From DATKYQ01 sp964640665 (GTDB lineage: Bacteria > Myxococcota > B64-G9): 64,000 nucleotides of DNA. The translations under genes and the position numbers were made by a program. The DNA lies in assembly GCA_964640665.1 (NCBI GenBank), contig CAZXHT010000007.1, positions 1 to 64,000 on the forward strand, in the 5' to 3' direction. Below the pieces are notes generated by a model that had not been told where the DNA came from, ran no database searches, and was given only the letters and a program-made list of their open reading frames with translations. Positions 15,359 to 24,201 of the stretch are shown in pieces. The stretch's first letter is position 1; the number at the start of each line of letters is the position of its first letter.

Positions 15359-16814
15359 CCCGGGTGTCGCCGCGCTGAATTTTTATCAGAACTTTGCCCT
15401 TCTTGCCGCGACTGAGAGCTCGTTTGAAATCACTGATCGAGCGCACGCGCATGCGGTTCACTTCGATGACTATGTCACCCCGGCGAATCAAGCCCGCGGC
15501 CTCGCCGCCGGGGTCCACGGCGGTGACCACCAGGCCGCGCAGGTTCTCCGACACTCCCAACTGACGGGCTTGCCGCCCTGTCAGGGGCTCGAGCGTCAGG
15601 CCCAAGTCGGCCTGCTGCGGTTTCTCTCCCGGCTCACCCCGTCCCAATGCCCGCAACTCGCCCTTCCCGCGTTCGCCCAGGGTTACCGTTAAGGTGCGCT
15701 TCTTCCCGTCCGTGAGCAGAACCACCGCGGCCTTGTGGCCCGGGGGCATGGCGGCGATCTTGCGGGTCAGCCGGCGCACGTCCGAGATCCTGTGGCCATC
15801 GACCGAGAGAATGATGTCCCCTCCCTTCAGGCCGGACTTCTCGGCCGGGCTTCCCGCGAACACCTGCGAGATCAAGACGCCCTTCTTGGCCGCTACTCCA
15901 AAATTGTCGGCCAGATCCTCGGTCAGGTTCTGGATACCCACCCCCAGCCAGCCGCGGCTCACCTTGCCCGATTTTCGCAACTGCGGCAGAAGCTCCTTGG
16001 CCAGGTTAATCGGCACGGCGAAACCGATCCCCGATCCTCCGGCGACGATGGCGGTGTTGATGCCGACCACGTTGCCGGCCGTATCAAAAAGAGGCCCGCC
16101 CGAGTTGCCGAAGTTGATCGATGCGTCGGTCTGCAGGAAATTGTCGTAGGGCCCCTGACCGATGACGCGCTCCTTGCCACTCAGGATCCCGGCCGTTACG
16201 GTCAGGCCCAGCCCGAAAGGGTTGCCAATCGCCACCAGCCAGTCGCCCACATCGAGCTTGTCCGAGTCTCCCAGGTAAACAAACGGCAGCTTTCCCTTGG
16301 GCTCGATCTTCAACAAGGCAACGTCCGTCTTCTCGTCCGAGCCGATCAGTTTGGCGTCGAAGGTACGCTCGTCAGCCGTCCTTATCTTGATCTCACTTGC
16401 GTCGCCAACTACGTGGTGATTAGTGATTATGTATCCGTTCTCGGAAACGACGAACCCCGACCCGAGCGTATTGCGCTTGATCTCGTTCTGCGGGGAACCG
16501 AAGAAGCGGTCGAAGAACGGATCATGAAAGCGCTGCATGCGTCCGGAGAAGCGCGGCTTGACAACCTGGGTGGTGTAGACGTTGACCACGGCGGGCTTGA
16601 GTTGCTTGACCAGCCCGGCCAGCGAAGGCAGCGGCGAAAAACCGTTCGGCAGTGTCCGCGGGGTCTCATTGGAACGTTCGTGCCACAGGTTGTTGCCTTG
16701 CCCCGGTTCAGCGCCGGCCCCAAAGCCGACGCAGGCAAAAATCGCGATTAGAAACACTATAACGAACCATGGTATCAGTACTCTTGGCTTCTGATTTTGG
16801 AAAAATTCACCCAT
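15336..16814 (-). CDS. HtrA/Deg-family periplasmic serine protease with two PDZ domains
   Basis: This 492-residue protein has an N-terminal signal anchor (LIPWFVIVFLIAIFACVGFGAG). Its trypsin-like domain contains the complete triad: His134 (TNHHVV), Asp164 (EKTDVALL) and Ser238 (FGNSGGPL). Two PDZ domains follow (from about residues 280 and 395). DegP/DegQ-type proteases degrade or refold damaged envelope proteins. The length and domain order are standard for the family. The ATG at 16814 has a GAGGAGG ribosome site. It stands between two large Cys-rich lipoprotein genes, whose products could be clients; that link is inference. Confidence 0.93.
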   Translation of the reverse strand: MGEFFQNQKPRVLIPWFVIVFLIAIFACVGFGAGAEPGQGNNLWHERSNETPRTLPNGFSPLPSLAGLVKQLKPAVVNVYTTQVVKPRFSGRMQRFHDPFFDRFFGSPQNEIKRNTLGSGFVVSENGYIITNHHVVGDASEIKIRTADERTFDAKLIGSDEKTDVALLKIEPKGKLPFVYLGDSDKLDVGDWLVAIGNPFGLGLTVTAGILSGKERVIGQGPYDNFLQTDASINFGNSGGPLFDTAGNVVGINTAIVAGGSGIGFAVPINLAKELLPQLRKSGKVSRGWLGVGIQNLTEDLADNFGVAAKKGVLISQVFAGSPAEKSGLKGGDIILSVDGHRISDVRRLTRKIAAMPPGHKAAVVLLTDGKKRTLTVTLGERGKGELRALGRGEPGEKPQQADLGLTLEPLTGRQARQLGVSENLRGLVVTAVDPGGEAAGLIRRGDIVIEVNRMRVRSISDFKRALSRGKKGKVLIKIQRGDTRVYLVITR

Positions 16815-16903
16815 ACGGCACCTCCTCGAGGCTCGTTGCCCTGTTTCGCAAACTACCGGAGGACCGTGAATATTCCCTCTTTAGTATATTGTCTTCCCGG
16901 CAC

Positions 16904-19231
16904 TCAGTAGTCGCGGCAACAGCGGAAGCCCGCGTACAAAGCGGTCCAGCCGGCGTTGAAGGTGCACTGCAGCCGCGTGGAGGCACCGGCGCAATTGAAG
17001 GCGCCTCCACGAACCTCGTAACCGCGCGAATCGGTGTCCGAAGGCACAATCTCCCACAGGTTGCCGGTTACATCGAAGGTGCCGTAGACGTTGGTGCAAC
17101 CGGGCAGCGAGCCCGTGGGAACGGCGTGGAATGAGTAGTAGGTATAGCCGCAGTTCGGATCCGTGGGGCAAGGCGATATGCCGTGCTCGACACAGTAGTC
17201 GTCACAGAATGTGTCCACACAGTTGCATATCTCGCGGTCAAACACGTCGCCGAAAACGTACGTGTGCCGGTCCGGGCCGGTGCAGGCGGCAAAGAACTCT
17301 TCCCTGCTGCAGATGCGCTTGCCCGCGCTCTGGCAGGCCGTCTCGAACTGAAGCAACACCCTGGATGTCATGGGATTGGACCACCAGGGAATCACCCCCG
17401 GCTGACTGACCGCCTTGTTGACGTTCGTACCCCTGAACTGCTCAGTGGCGTCCGCGCGGGACGCTTCGTAACGATCCATGCAGTAGGGATTGGTCAGGCC
17501 CAACTCGGTGTCCGCGGGTATCAGAACCATATCGGGCGGGCAAGTACCGACCTCCCGGACGCAGCCCGGCGTGCAGCCGTCCCCGGCCTGGTCGTTCTCG
17601 TCGTCGCACTCCTCGGGAGGGCAGGTAAAACCGTCGCCGCAGGTGTTTGTGTGCTCCTCGCAGGTGGGCAGGCAGCCGTCGCAGCAATCGAAGTTGCCGT
17701 CGTCGCAAGCCTCCAGGGAGCCCTCGATACCGTCGCCGCAGACCGGATCGATGCAGACACCGCCGACACAGTAGTCGCCGGGTACGCCCTGCTGGTTGTC
17801 GCACTCGGTCCCGTCCGAGGCTGGGTCGTGCAGTGGATTGCCTGCGGCGTCGCAAGTGTCCAGCGTGCACGGGTTTTGATCGTCCGGCGGGTCCGAGATG
17901 TCGACGATCAGCGAGCACACCTGACCCAGGCCGCCCGCAACGCATTCAAACCCGTGGCAATCACCGGGCGTGTCTGTGCAGTCCAGAGCCGGATCCGAAC
18001 AGGTGTACAGGCAGTCGTCCCGGCAACCGTCGAGGTCGTTGCCGTTGCGGCCGTCGTCGCACTGCTCGTCACCGTCAATCTGCGAGTTGCCGCAAAACTC
18101 GAACTCGCAGACGGGCGAGCAGCCGTCCCCGGCCGTATTGTTGCCGTCGTCGCATTGTTCTAAAGGACCCTTGACGTCGTCGCCGCACTCCGGGTCGATG
18201 CAGACGGCATCCCGGCAGTAGTCACCGGGCGGTTCAGCGCCGTTGTCGCAGGTATACCCGTCCGGGCGGATCTCCTGTTCCGGCTGGCCGCCGTGGCACA
18301 CTCCAAGGTGACACTCATCGGCATCCACTGGAACGTCGTCGTCATCCGGCGCCTGTACACAGACCTGTCCCAGCGCGTTGGGCTCGCACAGCGGGGCCTG
18401 GCAATCCCGGGCGACATCCCCGCAGTCGATCGCGGGGTTCGTGCAGCTGAAGGTGCAGTCGTCCCGGCAACCGTCCAGGTCATCTCCGTTGTTCCCGTCA
18501 TCACACTGCTCCGGATAAGTCCGCTCACCGTCACCGCACTCCGGGGCCTTGCAGGTCGCGTTCGCGCCACCGGGCGTTCCCAGGTCGCCGTCCCCGTAAG
18601 TCGAGCTGGACACACACCAGTTTTCGGCCAGGTCGTTGGAATATAGATCGTACTTGGCCGGATCCAGGTTCATGGAGGCGCCGGACACCAGGGGCCACCC
18701 CGGCGCCCGGAAGTCCACCCGATCGACCTCGACCTCGCCGGCTATCAAAGCAAGTTTGTGTAGGTTAAGATCGATCCCGTCGATCACCAGGTCGGGATCG
18801 AGCCCCCCGTTATGCAGGGGGTCTCCGTTGAACGCCACGATTATGTATGACTTGGGCGGGAAGTCGACCTGGACCGGCAGGGTCAGGCCGGCCTCGCCGC
18901 CGGCGCCGTCCTCGATCACCCAGCCTTCCATTTTCAAGGGGTCGAAGCTATTGTTGTACAGCTCGATGAACCGCCCGGCGCTGCCCGTGGCCGCGCCGGG
19001 TGTGATCATGATCTCGGAGATCAAAACCTGGCCGGGGTAGGCATCCAGGCAGCCCCCGCCATCGTCGTCGTCGGCCCGGTCCCCGCCGATGTCACCCGGG
19101 CCGGCATCACGGCCGTCCGCCGCCGGTTCCCCGCCTGCGTCGACGGGTATGTACGGAGTGTTGACACAACCCCAACCCAGCAAGCCCGCCAAGGCGGGCA
19201 GCCATCCAATAACAAGACGCGCAGGACACAT
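16904..19231 (-). CDS. Lipoprotein with lamin-tail domain, DUF4215-like repeats and SUMF1/FGE domain
   Basis: This 775-residue protein has a lipobox (GLLGWGC). Residues about 65-210 form a lamin-tail domain (VLISEIMITPG...RFIELYNNS). The middle has several CGDG...EQCDDGNN repeats of the myxococcal Cys-rich type. The last ~200 residues form an FGE-sulfatase/SUMF1 domain (PPDMVLIPADTELGL, GKRICSREEFFAACTG, YGTFDVTGNLWE, GYEVRGGAF, AGFRCCRDY). Most such domains are not formylglycine enzymes, and a C-type lectin-like binding role is possible. The ATG at 19231 is preceded by AGGAGG. Surface-exposed location is inferred. Confidence 0.85.
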   Translation of the reverse strand: MCPARLVIGWLPALAGLLGWGCVNTPYIPVDAGGEPAADGRDAGPGDIGGDRADDDDGGGCLDAYPGQVLISEIMITPGAATGSAGRFIELYNNSFDPLKMEGWVIEDGAGGEAGLTLPVQVDFPPKSYIIVAFNGDPLHNGGLDPDLVIDGIDLNLHKLALIAGEVEVDRVDFRAPGWPLVSGASMNLDPAKYDLYSNDLAENWCVSSSTYGDGDLGTPGGANATCKAPECGDGERTYPEQCDDGNNGDDLDGCRDDCTFSCTNPAIDCGDVARDCQAPLCEPNALGQVCVQAPDDDDVPVDADECHLGVCHGGQPEQEIRPDGYTCDNGAEPPGDYCRDAVCIDPECGDDVKGPLEQCDDGNNTAGDGCSPVCEFEFCGNSQIDGDEQCDDGRNGNDLDGCRDDCLYTCSDPALDCTDTPGDCHGFECVAGGLGQVCSLIVDISDPPDDQNPCTLDTCDAAGNPLHDPASDGTECDNQQGVPGDYCVGGVCIDPVCGDGIEGSLEACDDGNFDCCDGCLPTCEEHTNTCGDGFTCPPEECDDENDQAGDGCTPGCVREVGTCPPDMVLIPADTELGLTNPYCMDRYEASRADATEQFRGTNVNKAVSQPGVIPWWSNPMTSRVLLQFETACQSAGKRICSREEFFAACTGPDRHTYVFGDVFDREICNCVDTFCDDYCVEHGISPCPTDPNCGYTYYSFHAVPTGSLPGCTNVYGTFDVTGNLWEIVPSDTDSRGYEVRGGAFNCAGASTRLQCTFNAGWTALYAGFRCCRDY

Positions 19232-19443
19232 ATGCACCTCCTTCAAATCCACCCTATATTATCAGAACAACAATTGCCTGAGAAGAGGCCGCTTGCAGCC
19301 CGGGTTTGATCGCTCGTTGTACCCGCTTTCACGCTTTCATATATTGTCTTCTCAACACCCGGCCGATCTGCTATCTTTCTCGTTGCTTCGGGGGCATGCG
19401 CTGTGAAAACCCCTTGGTTGACCGGGTTATTCTGGAGGAGACC

Positions 19444-20583
19444 ATGAAAACGCGTTTCAATTTTCCGACCAGGATTCTCTTCGGGGAAGGCGTGATCGAG
19501 GACATGCCGGAGTACATCCTGGCTTTCGAAGCCGAACGCCCGCTGGTGGTTACCGACAGGGGCCTGATGACCACCGACATTCCCGAGCGGCTGGTCAACA
19601 TCCTGCGGGTCAACGGGCTTGAACCGGCAACATTCTACAAGGTCGATCCCAACCCGACGGCCGAGCAGGTCGAGGCCGGCGCGGAAGCCTTTCGCAACCA
19701 CGAGGCCGACGCCATCGTAGCCCTGGGAGGGGGCAGCCCGCTGGACGCGGCCAAGGCCATCCAGATCCGTATCCACCACAAAGAACCGCTCGAGGAGTAT
19801 GACGATCTCAAGGGCGGCGACGCCAAGATACTGGGTGAGTTGCCGCCGCTTGTTGCGATCCCGACTACGGCCGGTACCGGCTCCGAGGTCTCACGCTCGG
19901 CCGTGATCACCATAGCCGCCGCGGATCGTAAGGTGGTGCTCTTTTCTCCCCGCCTGATGCCGGCCGTGGCCGTCTGCGACCCTGAACTGACCTACGGGCT
20001 TCCCTCCCGCATCACTGCCGAGACGGGCATGGACGCGCTCAGCCACAACGCCGAGGCCTACATGGCATCGGGTTACCATCCCATGGCGGACGGAATCGCC
20101 ATCACCGCCATACGCATGATTGCCGAGAGTCTCCCCCACGCCGTTGCCGACGGTAAGAACGAGCAGGCTCGCAGGGAGATGCTGATGGCCTCGACCATGG
20201 GCGCGGTCGCCTTCCAGAAGGGGCTCGGGGTGGTGCACTCGTTGGCCCATCCCCTCTCAACCGTCGCCGGGGTCAGTCACGGACTGGCCAACTCGATCAT
20301 GCTGCCTCACGGGATTCTCTATAACGGCGAGGAAGTGCCCGACCGCGTGGCCGACATTGCCCGGGCGCTTGGCAGCCAGGACACATCGGTGACCGGCGCG
20401 GCGGAGGCGGCCTGCCGGCTGGCGGAGAAGATCGGCCTGCCGACGACGCTTTCCAAGGCCGGCGTCACCGAAGACCAGATCGAGCTGCTTTCCGAGAAAG
20501 CCATGCAGGACGGCTGTCACACCTGTAACCCGCGCGAGTGCAACCTGCAAAGCATGAAAGCTCTTTTCACCGACGCCATCTGA
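19444..20583 (+). CDS. Iron-containing (type III) alcohol dehydrogenase
   Basis: This 379-residue protein belongs to the Fe-ADH family, which interconverts alcohols and aldehydes with NAD(P). The nucleotide-binding GGGSPLDAAK lies at residues 95-104; PTTAGTGSEVSRSAVIT follows. Metal ligands are supplied by ETGMDALSHNAEAY and HSLAHPLSTVAGVSHG. The ATG at 19444 is preceded by GGAGGAG. It is the first gene of a tight plus-strand set of four (gaps of 10, -1 and 3 bp), so it probably acts on the compound handled by the phosphatase-like and transporter proteins downstream. The substrate is unknown. Confidence 0.92.
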   Translation: MKTRFNFPTRILFGEGVIEDMPEYILAFEAERPLVVTDRGLMTTDIPERLVNILRVNGLEPATFYKVDPNPTAEQVEAGAEAFRNHEADAIVALGGGSPLDAAKAIQIRIHHKEPLEEYDDLKGGDAKILGELPPLVAIPTTAGTGSEVSRSAVITIAAADRKVVLFSPRLMPAVAVCDPELTYGLPSRITAETGMDALSHNAEAYMASGYHPMADGIAITAIRMIAESLPHAVADGKNEQARREMLMASTMGAVAFQKGLGVVHSLAHPLSTVAGVSHGLANSIMLPHGILYNGEEVPDRVADIARALGSQDTSVTGAAEAACRLAEKIGLPTTLSKAGVTEDQIELLSEKAMQDGCHTCNPRECNLQSMKALFTDAI

Positions 20584-20593
20584 AAGAACACTC

Positions 20594-21355
20594 ATGCCGA
20601 CTCCGGTTCGCGCCGTTACATTCGATCTCTGGGATACCGTCTTCATCGATGATTCGGACGAAGCGAGGCGGCGTGAACTGGGTCTGGCAACCAAACCCCA
20701 GGCCAGGCGCGAGATGGTATTCGAGTTTGTAAATCGGCAAGCTTCCGTACCGCGCCAGAATATCGACATCGCCTACGCCGCGGCCGACGCCGCTTTCGGT
20801 AAAGTCTGGCACGAACTCAGCGTTACCTGGACCGTTCGCCAGAGGCTCGAAGTAGTACTGGCGGGGTTCTCACAGATACTGCCGGGGCATGAGATGGCCG
20901 AGCTGGTCAGACGGCACGAAGAGATGGAGCTTCAGACGCCGCCCGATCTGGCGCCCAAAATCGACTCGGCTCTCGAGAGCCTGCACGCAAAATATCGTCT
21001 GGGCGTGGTCTCGGACACCATCTTCTCCCCGGGGCGCGCGTTGCGCGAGCTGCTCGACAAATACGACCTGCTGCGCCATTTCGACGCCTTCGCCTTTTCG
21101 GACGAGGTCGGGCGCTCGAAACCGCATGCGACCATGTTCGCTGCGGTTGCACGTGATCTTGGCGTGGCCCTGGACGGGATCGTCCACGTCGGAGACCGCG
21201 AGCCAAACGACGTGGCCGGGCCACACGGCGTCGGGGCACGGGCCGTACTGACCACCGTGGTCAAGGATCGAGGCAGCGCCACAACCCGGGCCGATGCGGT
21301 CTGCGGCGACTACGCCGAACTGCATAAAATAATCGATTCACTTCAGGAGCGATAA
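20594..21355 (+). CDS. HAD-superfamily hydrolase (subfamily IA)
   Basis: This 253-residue protein has HAD motif I as FDLWDTV, motif II in LGVVSDT, and motif III/IV in EVGRSKPHATMF and IVHVGDREPNDVAG. The second motif I residue is Trp, then Asp (DLWD), the variant seen in many FDLWDT-type HADs. It most likely dephosphorylates a small organic phosphate in the cytoplasm. It sits between the Fe-ADH and the amidotransferase, sharing one base with the latter (TAATG). Substrate unknown. Confidence 0.88.
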   Translation: MPTPVRAVTFDLWDTVFIDDSDEARRRELGLATKPQARREMVFEFVNRQASVPRQNIDIAYAAADAAFGKVWHELSVTWTVRQRLEVVLAGFSQILPGHEMAELVRRHEEMELQTPPDLAPKIDSALESLHAKYRLGVVSDTIFSPGRALRELLDKYDLLRHFDAFAFSDEVGRSKPHATMFAAVARDLGVALDGIVHVGDREPNDVAGPHGVGARAVLTTVVKDRGSATTRADAVCGDYAELHKIIDSLQER

Positions 21356-22218
21356 TGTCCGGCTTGCGCTTTTTGATCATCGATGGATACCCCAAGAAAA
21401 GTCGCGACCACTTCGACGCAACCGGCGTGCCTTACGCCTGGCGCCAGTACGCAGACATGCTGGAAGCTCATATGCCCGACGCCGGCTACGACGTACTGCT
21501 GCCTTCCGACGAAGGTTCCGAGCTGCCCGAGGGTGCCGGGCTTTCCGACTATGCCGGCGTGATGTGGACCGGTTGCAACCTGACCATCTACGACGACGAT
21601 CCCCGGGTGCGGCGGATGATCGAGCTGGCGCGCAAGATCTACTCAGAGGGCGTACCCGCCTACGGCAGTTGCTGGGGTATCCAGATGGCGGTCGTCGCGG
21701 CCGGCGGCAAGGTCAAGCTCAACCCGCGCGGCAGGGAGATGGGCCTGGCCCGCAAGATTCACCTGACGGACGAGGGCGCGCGGCATCCTTTCATGGGCGG
21801 TAAGCCCCGGGTCTTCGACGCCTTCATCTCGCACTACGACCAGGTGGTCAGGCTGCCGCCCGGGGCGGAACTCTTGGCCGGCAACGACTTCACCCGGGTA
21901 CAGGCGCTGGCGGTAACGCACGGGCGTGGAACCTTCTGGGCCGTCCAGTATCACCCCGAGTACAGCCTGAATGACATGGCCAGGCTGATCGTCGCTCGCG
22001 AGGAGCGCATGGTGCGCGAGAAATTCTTCACGGACGGCGGCGAGCTGCGCGAGATGGTCGCAAAAATGGAAGCGCTGCACGCGGAACCGGGGCGTCGCGA
22101 CCTGCGCTGGCAGCTGGCTATCGACGATGACGTTCTCGACCGCGCCCGGCGCCAGATCGAATTTCACAACTGGCTGTATGAACTGGTCGCGCCGCGGGCC
22201 GGCCGGGCGCGAGTCTGA
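21355..22218 (+). CDS. Class I glutamine amidotransferase-like protein
   Basis: This 287-residue protein has the GATase1 triad: the nucleophile in AYGSCWGIQMAV and the His-Glu pair in WAVQYHPEYS. It resembles the GMP-synthase-type glutaminase domain but stands alone, with a ~60-residue C-terminal extension (EFHNWLYELV). Stand-alone members can be amidases or gamma-glutamyl peptide hydrolases, or supply ammonia to a partner; no synthetase partner is adjacent. It is translationally coupled to the HAD gene and followed by the transporter after 3 bp. Confidence 0.88.
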   Translation: MSGLRFLIIDGYPKKSRDHFDATGVPYAWRQYADMLEAHMPDAGYDVLLPSDEGSELPEGAGLSDYAGVMWTGCNLTIYDDDPRVRRMIELARKIYSEGVPAYGSCWGIQMAVVAAGGKVKLNPRGREMGLARKIHLTDEGARHPFMGGKPRVFDAFISHYDQVVRLPPGAELLAGNDFTRVQALAVTHGRGTFWAVQYHPEYSLNDMARLIVAREERMVREKFFTDGGELREMVAKMEALHAEPGRRDLRWQLAIDDDVLDRARRQIEFHNWLYELVAPRAGRARV

Positions 22219-22221
22219 GCG

Positions 22222-23511
22222 ATGGTTGAGGTCGTCCCCGTACCCGGCCGGGGCGGCAAGCTGCGCCGCTACCAACTGCAGATCTTCGGCGCCACCTGGC
22301 TGGCCTACGCCGGCTACTATTTCTGCCGCATGAACTTCTACGTGGTCAAGAAGACCCTGCAGGACAACCTTCATCTGACCACCACCGAGCTGGGCCACCT
22401 GGGCACGGCCTACTTGCTGGGCTACATGATCGGCCAGTTCTCCTCGGCCTTTTTGGGGCGCAAGCTGGGCCCCAAGCTGCTGCTGCTGGCCGGCACAGGC
22501 ATCTCGGTGGCCTGCAATGTCTGTCTGGGTTTTTCAAGCCTGTTCTGGTCGTTTCTGGTCTTCATGGCGCTGAACGGCATGGCCCAGGGTACCGGCTGGC
22601 CGGGCTGCATCGGCTCGCTGGGTCACTGGTTCAAGCGCCGCCAGCGCGGAAGCGTGCTGGGCGTCTGGTCGACCTGCTACCAGGCCGGGCCGTTTCTGGC
22701 CAGCAACTTCGCCGGGCTGATGCTGGGCCATCTCGGATTCCGCTGGGCCTACTTCGGCGCCTCAATTGTGTTGCTTGCGATCTGGGGGGTGGTGCTCTTC
22801 TTCCACCCCAACACGCCCGAGAACGTCGGGCTCGAGCCGGTTTGCGACGACGAGGACGATCAAGCCCGGGCGACCTGCACCCGGGGAAAGCGCGAGCCTC
22901 TGGGCTGGAGCAGGCAGGTGGTCGTGACCATCATGATGATGGGCGCGATCTATTTCTGCATCAAGTTCGTGCGTTACCTGCTCTTCTCCTGGACGGCGTA
23001 TTTTTTGGGACGCAACTTCGGGCTGAAGGGAGACCAGGCGGCCTACCTGTCGACCATATTCTACGCCGCCGGCTTCGGCGGCGTGCTCTTCGCCGGCTTC
23101 GCCTCGGACCGTATCTTCAAGGGACGCAGGTCGCTCATCTCGCTTTTGATGCTTCTCGGCATGGCGCTGGCTTTCATGATGATGGCCACGCTGGGCGCCG
23201 CGAATCTCTTAATGTTCAGCATCTCGATGGGTCTTTCCGGCTTCATGCTCTACGGCCCGGACTCATTGCTTTCCGGAGTAGGGGCGATAGACGTAGGCAG
23301 CCGCCGCGGCGCGCTTACCGCTGCGGGCATTATAAACGGCATGGGCTCGGCCGGCCCAATCTTCCAGGAGGAGATAGTCGCCGGTCTCTACCAGTCCTCG
23401 GGAGGAGATCTGGGCCCCATCCTGTGGCTGCTATTGGGAGTGGCCGTCTGCGGCACGTTCTTGATGTTCTTCCTGTGGATACGGGCCAGGCGCGGAAAGT
23501 CGAACCTCTGA
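22222..23511 (+). CDS. MFS transporter of the organophosphate:phosphate antiporter (GlpT/UhpC) type
   Basis: This 429-residue protein has about 12 hydrophobic segments. The N-terminal pattern AYAGYYFCRMNFYVVKK matches the OPA family, where YxxxYxxRxN contributes an Arg to phosphate binding, as does the later FWSFLVFMALNGMAQGTGWP helix. OPA proteins exchange sugar phosphates or glycerol-3-phosphate for Pi across the inner membrane, and UhpC-type members act as sensors. As the last gene of a four-gene operon with a HAD hydrolase and an alcohol dehydrogenase, it probably imports a phosphorylated polyol-like substrate (inference). Confidence 0.88.
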   Translation: MVEVVPVPGRGGKLRRYQLQIFGATWLAYAGYYFCRMNFYVVKKTLQDNLHLTTTELGHLGTAYLLGYMIGQFSSAFLGRKLGPKLLLLAGTGISVACNVCLGFSSLFWSFLVFMALNGMAQGTGWPGCIGSLGHWFKRRQRGSVLGVWSTCYQAGPFLASNFAGLMLGHLGFRWAYFGASIVLLAIWGVVLFFHPNTPENVGLEPVCDDEDDQARATCTRGKREPLGWSRQVVVTIMMMGAIYFCIKFVRYLLFSWTAYFLGRNFGLKGDQAAYLSTIFYAAGFGGVLFAGFASDRIFKGRRSLISLLMLLGMALAFMMMATLGAANLLMFSISMGLSGFMLYGPDSLLSGVGAIDVGSRRGALTAAGIINGMGSAGPIFQEEIVAGLYQSSGGDLGPILWLLLGVAVCGTFLMFFLWIRARRGKSNL

Positions 23512-23530
23512 GGCATAAACGAAAAACATC

Positions 23531-23559
23531 TTGATTACCAGTCCAAATATGGTACCATA
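23531..23559 (+). promoter_or_regulatory. Promoter and palindromic operator of the phd-relE module
   Basis: TTGATT (23531-23536) and TACCAT (23553-23558) are 16 bp apart. The -10 region lies in the perfect 12-bp palindrome TATGGTACCATA (23548-23559), the likely site for antitoxin autorepression. A GGAGG ribosome site follows before the antitoxin ATG at 23578. Confidence 0.55.
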
Positions 23560-23577
23560 AAGAGACTGGAGGCCGGC

Positions 23578-23853
23578 ATGTCACTGGAGACAGACATCCG
23601 ATCGATATCGTACTTGAAATCCCGGGCCGCTGACTTGCTGAAGCAACTTAACGAAACGCATCGTCCCGTTGTAATCACCCAAAACGGCGAACCCAAGGCC
23701 GTGCTGCAGGACCCGTCCAGCTATCAAAGCATGAGAAATGCCATTGGGCTCCTCAAGCTGATCGCGCAGGGTGAAGAAGCCGTGCGCGCCGGACGCGTGA
23801 AATCGCAGGAAGATGTCTTTGCCAACCTGGAAAAACGCCTGTTGAAAAAATGA
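23578..23853 (+). CDS. Phd/YefM-family antitoxin
   Basis: This 91-residue protein has the Phd/YefM N-terminal DNA-binding fold (SYLKSRAADLLKQLNETHRP, VVITQNGEPKAVLQDPSSYQ), then a charged helical tail that would wrap the toxin. It should repress its own promoter through the palindrome upstream. The stop overlaps the toxin start by 4 bp (ATGA), coupling translation. Confidence 0.9.
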   Translation: MSLETDIRSISYLKSRAADLLKQLNETHRPVVITQNGEPKAVLQDPSSYQSMRNAIGLLKLIAQGEEAVRAGRVKSQEDVFANLEKRLLKK

Positions 23854-24179
23854 AAAAAACATACAAGGTCCTTTGGGGTGACGTTGCGGAAAACGACCTG
23901 ATTGGAATTATCGAGTACATCGCTGACGAGAACCCTGCCGGCGCAAAAAAGATCCTGAAAAAGATCAAACAGAAAACCTCCGCGCTTTTTTATATGCCCA
24001 AAAAGGGCCGCGTTGTACCAGAACTGCTTCAGCAGGGCATCGCAACGTACCGTGAACTGATTGTCGCCCCCTGGCGTATTATCTACAAAATAGAAAACAA
24101 AAAGGTGCTGGTATTCTCCGTTTTCGATGCCCGAAGAAACATCGAGGATATCCTGCTGCTACGCCTGATTGAACTGTAA
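23850..24179 (+). CDS. RelE/ParE-family toxin
   Basis: This 109-residue protein has the RelE/ParE fold signature: KVLWGDVAENDLIGIIEYIA, then YRELIVAPWRIIYKIENKKV and FSVFDARRNIEDILL. RelE members cleave mRNA at the ribosome and ParE members poison gyrase; the R-x-I-Y and DARRN segments fit the ParE/RelE superfamily without deciding between them. It is overlapped 4 bp by its antitoxin. The pair lies between the OPA transporter operon and serA. Confidence 0.88.
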   Translation: MKKTYKVLWGDVAENDLIGIIEYIADENPAGAKKILKKIKQKTSALFYMPKKGRVVPELLQQGIATYRELIVAPWRIIYKIENKKVLVFSVFDARRNIEDILLLRLIEL

Positions 24180-24201
24180 AGATTGCGATATTGACCTGCC
24201 G

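Noticed and set aside
17183..18163. 326-codon plus-strand frame inside the SUMF1 lipoprotein gene
   Set aside because: Shadow of the Cys-rich repeats on the other strand; composition is Val/Ala/Arg-rich without domain similarity.
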